Positions 1 through 7,168 of a DNA stretch of 9,910 nucleotides are shown one piece after another. The stretch's first letter is position 1, and every line of letters starts with the position of its first letter. Source of the DNA: an uncultured Bacteroidales bacterium (GTDB lineage: Bacteria; Bacteroidota; Bacteroidia; Bacteroidales; P3); contig CALGGY010000108.1 of assembly GCA_937915785.1 (NCBI GenBank), forward strand, positions 1 through 9,910, written 5' to 3'. Both the position numbers and the translations under genes were made by a program. A model generated the notes under the pieces. The model had not been told where the DNA came from. It searched no databases and saw only the letters and a program-made list of their open reading frames with translations.

Positions 1-189
1 AAACTGCAAACTGCAAACTGCAAACTGCAAACCGCAAACCGCAAACTGCAAACCGCGAACTGCAAACCGCGAACTGCAAACCGCAAACTGCAAACTGCAA
101 ACCGCAAACTGCAAACCACAAACTGCAAACCGCAAACTGCAAACCGCAAACTGCAAACTGCAAACCGCAAACTATAAACTATAACCCGC
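1..189. repeat. Tandem heptamer array, consensus AAACYGC
   Basis: At least 26 contiguous 7-base units start at base 1, so the array continues off the left edge. Most units are AAACTGC or AAACCGC, alternating irregularly. Variants are GAACTGC (57, 71), AAACCAC (113) and AAACTAT (169, 176), with degenerate units reaching base 189. Variation sits almost only at the fifth base (C/T), and decay is concentrated at the right end, next to the stop codon of the kinase gene. The unit contains no stop codon in any register, so all six frames are open through the regular part; the plus-strand frame from base 1 ends at a TAA at 175-177. I do not read the open frames as coding evidence. Function unknown; arrays like this can change copy number by slippage. 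Confidence 0.95.
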
Positions 190-192
190 TCA

Positions 193-1578
193 CTATTCCC
201 CGTACTGAAGCTTCTGCACCTTTTTCTTCAATTCTTTACACTCTGCACTCAACTGCTTCAACTCCGTGTCGTCGCGTTCCTGTTCATGGGTGCCGTCTGG
301 TATTTTCGATTCATCTATGTACTCTCGCATCCTATATCCTTTTTTCATCACTTCGGGGAAAAGTCGTCCCCTTGCCTCCGTGTTTTCTTCTGGGCTCATT
401 TCCGGCAACATCGGCAGGAAGTCGGTAAATACGGCCAACGACATCTGCTCCGTTTTTCTCGACGCCAGCACAAGGGCTTTCAGGTGGTACATGCGTGGAG
501 CCGACACCTCGTTCAAAAACTCGCTGTACTTTTTGTCGCAATAGACTTGGAAACGCTCCACCACCTCGTCGATACCGGGGGGTGCTTTTGCAACGGTGGG
601 CATTTCTGCCACACTATTCGACGTTTCCTTCGGGACAGCTGTCGCAATATCCTTTTGAACGGTCGGTTCGGCTTGCGGCTGCCCGCCATCTGTTGTGCGT
701 GCTATAAACAATGTGTCGTATTGCAGAGGACTTGTTTCCGTTGAAGCGGGCGCGGTATTGTCGTTATTGGGCCATAGCAGGGCGGCTACGGCAATAACAA
801 CTGCCAATGGAAGTGCCACCCAAAGACTTTTGCGCACTGTGTCCGTATTTTTTATGGCACGCTCCACGGCTTCCACATTGTCGTAGCGGCGGCCGGGGTC
901 GGACTGTGTACAGCGGCGAGCCACATGGCGGTAGCGGTTGGGGAGAATCTCGCCCAGCAGCACTCCGAATGCGTATATGTCGGTGCGGCAATCGATACGG
1001 GCACCGGCAATCATCTGCTCGGGGGCGGCATAGGCCTTTGTATAAGCCGGACCCTTGATATTGGCATGGTAGTCGCTGTCGGCCATGCCGAAATCTATGA
1101 TTTTCAAATCGTCGCCGTTGCGCGTTATAAGCAGATTGGAAGGTTTCAGGTCGCGGTGCACTATCTGCAAAGAGTGGTAGTAGCGCATGGCCGAAAGCAG
1201 CTGCATCACCACTTTCTTACGTTTCTCCACCGAAGGGTTCTCGCCGAGGAAAGCGTCGAGGCTGCGGCCGTCCACATAATCCATCACTATACATTGCCCC
1301 ACCACAGAGTTTTCCTCGCGGCCGAGCACTTTTACAATGTTCGGATGGCTCATCTCCATACCTATGTCGAGCTCCTTTTCCAGAACTCCCATCCAAAAGG
1401 TGTCGGCTACAAAATCGGGTTGCAGACCCTTCACGGCGCACCAATGCCCGTAGCGCTTCATTTTATATACACGGAAATGCTCGCCCGAAAAAATTTCCGA
1501 GCAATCGGCAGTATCGTCAAGCCGACTAAAATTCAATGCCTCGGGGTATTCCGACGATTCCTGATCTTCGCCTTTCAT
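193..1578 (-). CDS. Membrane-anchored Ser/Thr protein kinase (Hanks type)
   Basis: A 461-residue protein kinase with a single predicted membrane span, expected to phosphorylate Ser/Thr on partner proteins at the inner membrane. The kinase domain covers about residues 25-245. Visible are the ATP-binding Lys50 in the AVK motif, the catalytic loop HRDLKPSN (141-148, Asp143), DFG (162-164), APE (185-187) and the helix F Asp200. The glycine loop (around IFSGEHFRVYK) is degenerate, but all catalytic residues are present, so activity is plausible. A hydrophobic span at about 251-269 is followed by a Pro/Thr/Ala-rich linker and a C-terminal half I do not recognise, ending in a Lys/Glu-rich coiled-coil-like tail (about 434-461). 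It has no PASTA repeats. The ATG at 1578 was chosen because upstream in-frame codons lack Met and overlap a promoter-like box. Divergent from the gene at 1893. Substrate unknown. Confidence 0.85.
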   Translation of the reverse strand: MKGEDQESSEYPEALNFSRLDDTADCSEIFSGEHFRVYKMKRYGHWCAVKGLQPDFVADTFWMGVLEKELDIGMEMSHPNIVKVLGREENSVVGQCIVMDYVDGRSLDAFLGENPSVEKRKKVVMQLLSAMRYYHSLQIVHRDLKPSNLLITRNGDDLKIIDFGMADSDYHANIKGPAYTKAYAAPEQMIAGARIDCRTDIYAFGVLLGEILPNRYRHVARRCTQSDPGRRYDNVEAVERAIKNTDTVRKSLWVALPLAVVIAVAALLWPNNDNTAPASTETSPLQYDTLFIARTTDGGQPQAEPTVQKDIATAVPKETSNSVAEMPTVAKAPPGIDEVVERFQVYCDKKYSEFLNEVSAPRMYHLKALVLASRKTEQMSLAVFTDFLPMLPEMSPEENTEARGRLFPEVMKKGYRMREYIDESKIPDGTHEQERDDTELKQLSAECKELKKKVQKLQYGE

Positions 1579-1582
1579 ATTG

Positions 1583-1590
1583 CAAAAATA
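1583..1590 (-). promoter_or_regulatory. Bacteroidetes -7 box (TATTTTTG) of the kinase gene
   Basis: On the minus strand, TATTTTTG fits TAnnTTTG exactly and lies only 4 bases before the kinase ATG. No TTTG is present at the expected 19-21 base spacing; the nearest TTTG is 10 bases upstream. If functional, the transcript would start at or almost at the ATG, giving a leaderless message. Confidence 0.45.
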
Positions 1591-1786
1591 CAAAAAAAAA
1601 CAAATCCGGCGTTGGTATATTTCCAACTTTGCATCCAAAATCAATTATGACACTTCATCGGTTTCGCATGCCCACACATCGCCAGAAATCACAAAAACAA
1701 ACACATAACACTCCTATTCACAATAATTTACAGCATATAAACAGTCGCATAAGAAATATTGCAACCACCTGATATTTCAGCTATAT

Positions 1787-1841
1787 AACAGAACCTTAAC
1801 AGAACCAATTTTCACCAATGAAAACAGAACTTAAACAGAAC
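1787..1841 (+). promoter_or_regulatory. Operator-like array: four AACAGAAC direct repeats
   Basis: Exact copies of AACAGAAC lie at 1787-1794, 1798-1805, 1823-1830 and 1834-1841. Within each pair the start-to-start distance is 11 bases, about one helical turn, and the pairs are 36 bases apart. The group ends 23 bases before the TAATTTTG box at 1865, so it covers roughly -91 to -37 relative to the expected start. This arrangement is typical of a binding site for a regulator that docks two subunits on one DNA face. Which protein binds is unknown; the product of the gene at 1893 and a regulator acting on the divergent kinase are both candidates. Confidence 0.55.
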
Positions 1842-1864
1842 AAAAACAAACGATTTTTTTTTTG

Positions 1865-1872
1865 TAATTTTG
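1865..1872 (+). promoter_or_regulatory. Bacteroidetes -7 box (TAATTTTG)
   Basis: TAATTTTG matches TAnnTTTG and sits 20 bases before the ATG at 1893, giving an expected leader of about 15 bases. There is no clear TTTG at -33; the spacer region is a T run. The missing -33 box would fit dependence on an activator at the AACAGAAC repeats just upstream. Confidence 0.6.
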
Positions 1873-1892
1873 CAAAAAACAATACCAAGTCA

Positions 1893-2471
1893 ATGAAAAT
1901 CGAAGCCGCTCATTTAGAGAAACTTAAGTACGATGTGGAGAAGTCATGCTACCACCCGCTGAAAACCAGCAAGCAATTTGAAATGCTGATGTACCAGATG
2001 AAAGAACGTATCGGGTGTTGTCTCAGCACCACTACTCTGAAAAGGATTTGGGGCTACGTCGGAGGATACCAAGGCGTACGTGAAGACAGTCTCAATTTCC
2101 TCTCCCGTTATCTGGGGTATCCCGACTGGATAACTTATGTGGCCGAACGTTGCGGCGATAAAAAGAAACGCAGCTCGCATTTTGTCATCACCAACGCCCT
2201 GCTTGCAGAGAATATCGCAATCAACGAAATGCTGGAGATATATTGGGAGCCCAAGCGCCGGTTAGTATTGAAATGCATCGGCACCGGGCAGTTCGAGACC
2301 ATCGAGGCGGAAAACTCCAAAATTACGGCCGGCGACACTTTCCGCTGCGAACGTTTCATCATCGGCGAACCGCTGTATATCAACAATCTGGTTCACAACG
2401 GAGAAGAACCGAAGCTCTTTGTTGCCGGCAAAAGAGGCGGTCTTACCAAGATTGAGATAACGCAGAAATAG
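1893..2471 (+). CDS. Uncharacterised Bacteroidetes protein with DNA-binding-like N-terminus
   Basis: A 192-residue protein with no catalytic motif that I can name. The N-terminal 85 or so residues are helix-rich, with the pattern HPLKTSKQFEMLMYQM, then STTTLKRIWGYV (about 47-58) and NFLSRYLGYPDW (about 69-80). I recognise this pattern as a recurrent N-terminal module of Bacteroidetes proteins; its TTLKRIWGY part reads like a recognition helix, but DNA binding is inference. The C-terminal half (about 100-192) looks beta-rich with alternating hydrophobics and no signal peptide or membrane span, which could be a ligand or partner domain. The ATG at 1893 was preferred over the ATG at 1818 because the promoter box at 1865 would otherwise lie inside the gene. 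It lies divergent from a kinase gene and 42 bases upstream of mnmD, with which it may be co-transcribed. Confidence 0.75.
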   Translation: MKIEAAHLEKLKYDVEKSCYHPLKTSKQFEMLMYQMKERIGCCLSTTTLKRIWGYVGGYQGVREDSLNFLSRYLGYPDWITYVAERCGDKKKRSSHFVITNALLAENIAINEMLEIYWEPKRRLVLKCIGTGQFETIEAENSKITAGDTFRCERFIIGEPLYINNLVHNGEEPKLFVAGKRGGLTKIEITQK

Positions 2472-2513
2472 GGCTCCCCGCAATATTTTCGGCACACTTT
2501 AGTTATTTTGGTT

Positions 2514-3236
2514 ATGGAAGATTTCTTGCATGCCACCCCCGAACTTGTCGTTACCGCCGACGGCTCGCACTCGTTGCGTTTTCCCGCTGTGGGCGAGGGC
2601 TACCACTCCACCGCCGGCGCCATGAGTGAAGCGCTGCATGTGTATATAAATCCTTGCTTTGTGCCCAAGGCAGAAAGGGAAACTGAGGCAAATGTGCTGG
2701 AAGTGGGTTTCGGCACGGGACTCAACGCTTTTCTTACCCTTTGCAAATCGGTGGAATGTGGCGCTGCCGTAAATTACACCGCTATCGAGGCATACCCGCT
2801 GGAAGAAAAGATTTGGAGCCAGCTAAACTACCCCGAAGTTTATAAAAAACTGTATGGCAATGACTTGGGGTTTGACTTGGAATCCCTTTTCCACGACCTT
2901 CACACGGCAGAGTGGGGCAGGAAAGTGAAGATATCGCCAGGCTTCCGTCTCACCAAAATCCGTGGAATGGTGCAAGATGTTTTGTTGCCAGCAAACGCTT
3001 TTCACTGTGTGTATTACGATGCTTTTGCTCCACAGTACCAGCCGGAGCTGTGGACAGACGAAATCTTTGCCTGTATCGCCGCCGCCATGTGCCGAGGGGC
3101 GTTGCTCACCACCTACAGCTGCAAAGGCGACGTAAAACGCGCTTTAAAGGCCAACGGTTTGGAAATAACCAAATTGCAAGGCTTTGCCAACAAACGCGAG
3201 ATGCTGAGAGGGGAGAAAATGGGCAGTGGCCATTAG
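2514..3236 (+). CDS. mnmD: tRNA mnm5s2U34 methyltransferase MnmD
   Basis: A 240-residue SAM-dependent methyltransferase of the MnmC N-domain family (DUF752). Family role: it methylates the aminomethyl group of nm5s2U34 to mnm5s2U at the wobble position of tRNAs such as Glu, Lys and Gln in the cytoplasm. Seen here: SAM-binding motif LEVGFGTGLNAF (62-73), acidic IEAYPLE (91-97), YDAFAPQYQPELW (168-180), TTYSCKGDVKRAL (199-211) and KREMLRG (227-233), all in the family order. The FAD-dependent oxidase half of enterobacterial MnmC is absent, as expected for the stand-alone form common in Bacteroidetes. The ATG at 2514 was chosen; a TTG two codons earlier is possible but adds nothing. It follows the upstream gene by 42 bases with no clear promoter, so read-through is likely. 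A GC-rich hairpin begins 4 bases after the stop codon. Confidence 0.88.
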   Translation: MEDFLHATPELVVTADGSHSLRFPAVGEGYHSTAGAMSEALHVYINPCFVPKAERETEANVLEVGFGTGLNAFLTLCKSVECGAAVNYTAIEAYPLEEKIWSQLNYPEVYKKLYGNDLGFDLESLFHDLHTAEWGRKVKISPGFRLTKIRGMVQDVLLPANAFHCVYYDAFAPQYQPELWTDEIFACIAAAMCRGALLTTYSCKGDVKRALKANGLEITKLQGFANKREMLRGEKMGSGH

Positions 3237-3239
3237 ACA

Positions 3240-3252
3240 GCCCCGAAGGGGC
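3240..3252. repeat. REP-like hairpin GCCCC-GAA-GGGGC, copy 1
   Basis: A perfect 5-bp GC stem with a GAA triloop lies 4 bases after the mnmD stop. A near-identical element (GCCCC-GTA-GGGGC, also preceded by CA and followed by G) lies at 9569-9581 at the 3' end of the Fic gene. No T run follows, so it is not a standard intrinsic terminator. It resembles dispersed extragenic palindromes; their mobility or function here is unknown. Confidence 0.7.
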
Positions 3253-3683
3253 GCCAGACTACAGGCAAGGCTGTGAACCCCTGTATAAAATAAATAAAAA
3301 CAAATGAGCCCAGAAAGGTCGCAGAGTTTGAGTTGATAATCAGCAGTTGATGTGAGCGGAGCAAACTGAAAATTCCAAGATTAAGAAGGTTTGTTCACAA
3401 GCCTGAAATTATTTAAAAGGAGTTCACGATTACTTCGTAATTCGCGAGTGAAATGAGCAGGAAAACAAATCCAATCATCAATATTTACAAGAACTCTTGA
3501 GCCGAGGGCGAGCAGGAGAATAACATAATTCCGAAATCCGCCTCCCACGAATCGCCCTGACTTTTTGTCGCTACCGTAGGTTTTGGCAATGACAAATTGT
3601 CGCCTTTGCGCCTTTGGCTTGGTTCTTGTTATTATGAATTATGCATTAATCATTAACCAAATAAATAGAAAAATCATAAAGTT
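3253..3683. other. Non-coding spacer before clpB with degenerate repeats
   Basis: No supported gene in these 431 bases. Three diverged copies of a short purine-rich block occur: TGAGCGGAGCAAAC (about 3352), TGAGCAGGAAAAC (about 3454) and CGAGCAGGAGAATAAC (about 3509). A nested inverted repeat spans 3423-3452: outer arms TTCAC and GTGAA, inner hairpin ATTAC-TTC-GTAAT (3429-3441). A palindrome GACAA-A-TTGTC lies at 3591-3601, about 80 bases before the clpB start. A clpB promoter should lie here, but I find no clean TAnnTTTG (closest is TAGGTTTTG near 3577, one base too long) and no CIRCE-type heat-shock operator. Confidence 0.6.
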
Positions 3684-6278
3684 ATGAATCTTAACAATTT
3701 TACAATCAAAGCACAAGAGGCTGTACAAAAAGCACAGGAGATAGCCGTCTCGCGTCAGCATCAGGCTATAGAAACCGCCCACCTGCTGAAAGGCATTCTC
3801 ACCGTGGACGAGAACGTGGTGCCTTTTCTGCTGAAAAAGATGGAGGTGAACGTGGTAAACCTCGGCAAGGCCGTGGACAGTCTTCTGGCTTCGTTCCCCA
3901 AGGTGGCCGGTGGCGAGATGTACCTCTCCTCGGCTGCCAACAACGCCCTTATCAAGGCTAGCCAAAAGGCCACCGGCATGAAAGACGAGTTTGTGTCGCT
4001 CGAACACCTGCTTGTGGGTCTGCTCCAAGCGGGCGACAACGTTTCGCAGATGCTTAAGGACGCCGGCGTTGCCGAAAAGGACCTTATGAAAGCCATCGCC
4101 GACCTGCGGCAAGGCTCCAAAGTTACGTCGCAGAGCGCCGAAAACACTTTCAACGCTCTCAACAAATACGCCAAAAACCTCAACCAGCTGGCACAGGCCG
4201 GCAAGCTCGACCCTGTTATAGGCCGCGACGACGAAATCCGGCGTGTGCTGCAGATACTCAGCCGACGCACCAAAAACAACCCCATCCTCATCGGCGAGCC
4301 CGGCGTGGGCAAAACGGCCATCGCCGAAGGACTTGCACACCGCATAGTGAGCGGCGACGTACCCGAAAATCTGAAAAACAAAACGTTGTATTCGCTTGAT
4401 ATGGGCGCGCTTATAGCCGGTGCCAAGTACAAAGGCGAGTTCGAGGAACGTCTGAAAAGCGTTATCCGCGAAATCAACGAGGCCGACGGCGACATCATCC
4501 TCTTCATCGACGAGATACACACCCTTGTGGGCGCCGGCGGCGGCGAAGGGGCTATGGACGCGGCCAACATACTGAAACCCGCCCTTGCCCGTGGCGAGCT
4601 CCGTGCCATCGGCGCCACCACCTTGGCGGAATATCAGAAATATTTCGAAAAGGACAAGGCCTTGGAACGCCGTTTCCAGAGCGTGCTCATCGACGAGCCC
4701 AACGTGCCCGACACCATATCCATACTGCGTGGACTGAAGGAGCGCTACGAGGTGCACCACAAAGTGCGTATCAAGGACGAGGCCATCATTGCCGCCGCCG
4801 AACTCTCGCATCGCTACATCAGCGACCGTTTCCTTCCCGACAAGGCCATCGACCTTATCGACGAGGCCGCCGCACGTCTGCGCCTGCAGATAGACTCCGT
4901 GCCCGAGGAACTCGACGAGATAGAACGTAAGATACGCCAGCTGGAGATAGAACGCGAGGCCATACGCCGCGAAAACGACGAGGAAAAGCTCCATAACCTT
5001 TCGGTGGAAATATCCAACCTCTCGGAAGAACGCAACCGCCTGAAATCCAAATGGCAGTCGGAGAAAACAGTTGTGGAGAACATACAGGCCGAGGTGAAAA
5101 ACATAGAGTCGTACAAGTTCGAGGCCGAACAGGCCGAACGTGCCGGCGACTATGGCAAAGTGGCCGAACTGCGCTATGGCAAGATAAAATCCGCCGAACG
5201 CCATGTAGAAGAGCTCAAACAGCAACTCAAGGAGTTGCAGGTGGACTCCGCCATGATAAACGAGGAGGTGGACAGCGAGCAGATTGCCGAAATTGTGGCC
5301 AAATGGACCGGCATACCCGTAACACGTATGCTGCAGAGCGAGCGCGAGCGTCTGCTGAACCTCGAAACCGAGCTGCACAAACGCGTGGTGGGGCAGGACG
5401 AGGCCATAGAGCTCATTGCCAACGCCATACGGCGCAACCGCACCGGACTTAGCGACGCCAAACGCCCAATAGGCTCCTTCATTTTCCTCGGCACCACCGG
5501 CGTGGGAAAGACGGAACTTGCCAAATCGCTGGCCGAAGTGCTTTTCGACGACGAAAACATGATGGTGCGTATCGACATGAGCGAGTATCAGGAACGCCAC
5601 TCCGTGTCGCGACTCATCGGAGCGCCTCCGGGATATGTGGGCTACGACGAAAGCGGACAGCTTACCGAGGCGGTGCGACGCAAACCCTACTCCATCGTGC
5701 TTTTCGACGAGATAGAGAAAGCCCACCCCGACGTGTTCAACATACTGCTGCAGGTGCTCGAGGACGGACGACTCACCGACAACAAAGGGCGTGTGGCCGA
5801 CTTCAAAAACACCATCATCATCATGACCTCCAACATGGGCTCCAACATTATTCAGGAAAAACTGGCCAACATCGACAACATCAACTCCGAGTACGTCATC
5901 GAAGAAACCAAAAACGAGGTGGTGGACCTGCTGAAGAAAAGCATGCGTCCCGAGTTCCTCAACCGTATCGACGAAATTATAATGTTCCGCCCGCTTACGC
6001 AGAAACAGATAAAGGACGTGGTGCGCATACAGATGAACGCCGTGGCCAAAACTTTGGAAGCCAACGATATACTTATCACCACCACCGACGAGGCCATCAA
6101 CGAGCTGGCGCGTATAGGCTACGACCCCACAATGGGCGCGCGACCGGTGAAACGTGTGATACAGAGGCAGATACTCAACGAGCTCTCGCGCGAGATACTC
6201 GAAGAAAAAATCAAGGCCACCGACAATATCGTTGTCGATGTGTTCGACGGCAAGTTTGTTTTCTACAACGCCAAATAG
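3684..6278 (+). CDS. clpB: ATP-dependent disaggregase ClpB (Hsp100)
   Basis: A full-length 864-residue ClpB, the hexameric cytoplasmic AAA+ machine that pulls polypeptides out of aggregates together with DnaK/DnaJ/GrpE. Domains in order: Clp N domain (about 1-145); first AAA+ module with Walker A GEPGVGKT (204-211) and Walker B ILFIDE (Asp276, Glu277); long coiled-coil middle domain (about 405-525), which separates ClpB from ClpA/ClpC; second AAA+ module with Walker A GTTGVGKT (603-610; Thr where many ClpBs have Pro), Walker B IVLFDE (Asp675, Glu676) and sensor-2 GARPVKR (Arg820). All catalytic residues are intact. It lacks the ClpP-binding loop signature of ClpA/ClpX. The gene is GC-rich and uses no TTA, CTA or TCA codon, which leaves the antisense strand open across the whole gene. 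It is transcribed alone, followed by a strong terminator. Confidence 0.97.
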   Translation: MNLNNFTIKAQEAVQKAQEIAVSRQHQAIETAHLLKGILTVDENVVPFLLKKMEVNVVNLGKAVDSLLASFPKVAGGEMYLSSAANNALIKASQKATGMKDEFVSLEHLLVGLLQAGDNVSQMLKDAGVAEKDLMKAIADLRQGSKVTSQSAENTFNALNKYAKNLNQLAQAGKLDPVIGRDDEIRRVLQILSRRTKNNPILIGEPGVGKTAIAEGLAHRIVSGDVPENLKNKTLYSLDMGALIAGAKYKGEFEERLKSVIREINEADGDIILFIDEIHTLVGAGGGEGAMDAANILKPALARGELRAIGATTLAEYQKYFEKDKALERRFQSVLIDEPNVPDTISILRGLKERYEVHHKVRIKDEAIIAAAELSHRYISDRFLPDKAIDLIDEAAARLRLQIDSVPEELDEIERKIRQLEIEREAIRRENDEEKLHNLSVEISNLSEERNRLKSKWQSEKTVVENIQAEVKNIESYKFEAEQAERAGDYGKVAELRYGKIKSAERHVEELKQQLKELQVDSAMINEEVDSEQIAEIVAKWTGIPVTRMLQSERERLLNLETELHKRVVGQDEAIELIANAIRRNRTGLSDAKRPIGSFIFLGTTGVGKTELAKSLAEVLFDDENMMVRIDMSEYQERHSVSRLIGAPPGYVGYDESGQLTEAVRRKPYSIVLFDEIEKAHPDVFNILLQVLEDGRLTDNKGRVADFKNTIIIMTSNMGSNIIQEKLANIDNINSEYVIEETKNEVVDLLKKSMRPEFLNRIDEIIMFRPLTQKQIKDVVRIQMNAVAKTLEANDILITTTDEAINELARIGYDPTMGARPVKRVIQRQILNELSREILEEKIKATDNIVVDVFDGKFVFYNAK

Positions 6279-6304
6279 CGGCTTTACCATAGTAAAAAAT
6301 AGTT

Positions 6305-6343
6305 GCACGGGCGGTCACCACAAAGACTGTCCGTGCTTTTTTT
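6305..6343 (+). terminator. Intrinsic terminator of clpB
   Basis: The stem pairs 6305-6316 with 6325-6336 over 12 base pairs (two G-U), closing an 8-base loop and followed directly by seven T residues (6337-6343). It lies 27 bases after the clpB stop. Confidence 0.92.
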
Positions 6344-6474
6344 ATGACAGTAGCACACTATGTGCTGTTGTAGAATGCAGAGAACAAAAAAGGTATTTTA
6401 TCGTATAGCATGGTAAATCTTTACGACGGCACATGTTTTAATTTTTTTAACTATATTATTGAAAAATAAATGTG

Positions 6475-6482
6475 TATTTTTG
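6475..6482 (+). promoter_or_regulatory. Bacteroidetes -7 box (TATTTTTG) of the lipoprotein gene
   Basis: TATTTTTG matches TAnnTTTG exactly in an AT-rich stretch, 52 bases before the ATG at 6535. No TTTG at the usual -33 spacing; a TTG ends 13 bases upstream. The expected leader is about 45 bases. The preceding 6344-6474 stretch shows no gene. Confidence 0.6.
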
Positions 6483-6520
6483 CAAAATAAATGGTTTAAA
6501 CTTTAAATAAGCATTAATAT

Positions 6521-6525
6521 AGGAG
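6521..6525 (+). promoter_or_regulatory. Shine-Dalgarno-like AGGAG
   Basis: AGGAG lies 9 bases before the ATG at 6535. Most other genes in the window have no such site, so this one is unusual, and it supports the chosen start. Confidence 0.55.
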
Positions 6526-6534
6526 ACTGTTAAG

Positions 6535-6981
6535 ATGAAAATAACTGGAAGAATAATGGCTATAAGCATGATAATTTGCTGTGTGGCAATCATCAGTTGC
6601 ACAAAAGAGGAAGAAACGAAAAATGTTTCAGTGGTATATTGCGATCCATCGACAGCTACAGGCTGCCTCTTTGGTGGCATGGAAAACGAGGAGCAACTTG
6701 TGCTAATCGGTTCGGCTGCGGAGTACCAGTCCATGTTCCCCGAATGCGACGTCCCGGAAATAGATTTTTCGAGGTACACGCTGATGGCAATTTTCGGATC
6801 CGCCCAATGTGTGTTGGACCAAACCGCTGAATGCGTGAAAAATGGGAAGCAATATACTGTAACAATCAATATAAAAGAGGGGATATGCGCTTCGGTTGAG
6901 ACGTGGCACTTGGCGGCTCTGCTGGAAGAAAAGGGTCTGACCAACGACAATGTTACAGTAGTGATAAACAAGAGACATTGA
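6535..6981 (+). CDS. Small SPII lipoprotein, function unknown
   Basis: A 148-residue predicted lipoprotein. Residues 1-21 form a signal peptide (basic start, hydrophobic core, lipobox IISC with Cys22 as lipidation site). The mature protein starts CTKEEE; an acidic stretch right after the lipidated Cys resembles the Bacteroidetes lipoprotein export signal, so display on the cell surface is plausible. The mature domain has five further Cys (in YCDP, TGCLF, PECD, SAQC, AEC) plus one in GICA, which could form disulfides. The segment SRYTLMAIFG after EIDF recalls the 'IDFSkyxL' core of PrcB-like small secreted domains, but this is weak. It has its own promoter, SD-like site and terminator, so it is a single-gene transcription unit. 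Base composition is poorer in GC than clpB. Confidence 0.8.
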   Translation: MKITGRIMAISMIICCVAIISCTKEEETKNVSVVYCDPSTATGCLFGGMENEEQLVLIGSAAEYQSMFPECDVPEIDFSRYTLMAIFGSAQCVLDQTAECVKNGKQYTVTINIKEGICASVETWHLAALLEEKGLTNDNVTVVINKRH

Positions 6982-7075
6982 TTATACAAAATAAAATTTG
7001 AAAGCTGTTTGGTTCAGGGATTTTATGTAACGCGATTGTCAGAACTATTGGAAGATAGGTTGCGGTTCGTGCCGT

Positions 7076-7109
7076 AGAGGCGTTTCTCCCGGAAACGTCT
7101 CTTTTTTTT
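7076..7109 (+). terminator. Intrinsic terminator of the lipoprotein gene
   Basis: An 11-bp stem (7076-7086 with 7092-7102, one G-U) with loop TCCCG is followed by seven more T residues. It lies 95 bases after the lipoprotein stop and separates it from the methyltransferase unit. The interval 6982-7075 holds nothing I can name. Confidence 0.92.
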
Positions 7110-7137
7110 GTGCCATGTACGTAATCGCTATTTGAAT

Positions 7138-7168
7138 TTTGCCAAACCGAAAAAAAAGTGTAAATTTG
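7138..7168 (+). promoter_or_regulatory. Full Bacteroidetes promoter: TTTG-N19-TAAATTTG
   Basis: TTTG at 7138-7141 is followed by exactly 19 bases and then TAAATTTG at 7161-7168. This is the best match in the window to the -33/-7 consensus of the Bacteroidetes primary sigma factor. Expected start near 7174. It would give the methyltransferase gene a leader of about 340 bases, far longer than the other leaders here. Confidence 0.75.

Larger units (their letters stand above)
1579..1892. other. Divergent intergenic region, AT-rich
   Basis: This stretch between the two outward-facing genes carries a -7 box for each direction and the AACAGAAC repeat group. Bases 1645-1786 are AT-rich with scattered A runs, and I see no gene, terminator hairpin or RNA in them. 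An ATG at 1818 is in frame with the downstream gene, but the 25 extra codons run through the repeats and the promoter box, so I treat that part as non-coding. Confidence 0.7.

Noticed and set aside
1..174. A repeat protein encoded by the heptamer array (KLQTANC-type 7-residue repeat)
   Set aside because: The unit has no stop in any register, so all six frames are open by construction. The reading ends in a TAA at 175 with no domain after it, and a start cannot be seen.
1..189. CRISPR array at the left edge
   Set aside because: The units are 7 bases, contiguous and without spacers.
925..1650. A 241-codon plus-strand open frame opposite the kinase gene
   Set aside because: It lies antisense to the conserved kinase domain, whose motifs are unambiguous, and its translation shows no recognisable family.
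1818..1892. Upstream in-frame start of the gene at 1893
   Set aside because: The 25 extra codons overlap two AACAGAAC repeats and the TAATTTTG box, and they encode a Lys/Asn/Phe-rich stretch typical of translated AT-rich spacer.
3684..6278. ClpA or ClpC instead of ClpB
   Set aside because: The long coiled-coil middle domain (about 405-525) and absence of a ClpP-binding loop signature point to ClpB.
3639..6308. An 889-codon open frame antisense to clpB
   Set aside because: Its codons are in exact register with clpB codons, so it stays open simply because clpB uses no TTA, CTA or TCA. The translation is low-complexity (His, Val, Gly, Phe rich) and matches no family I know. It shows codon bias, not a gene.
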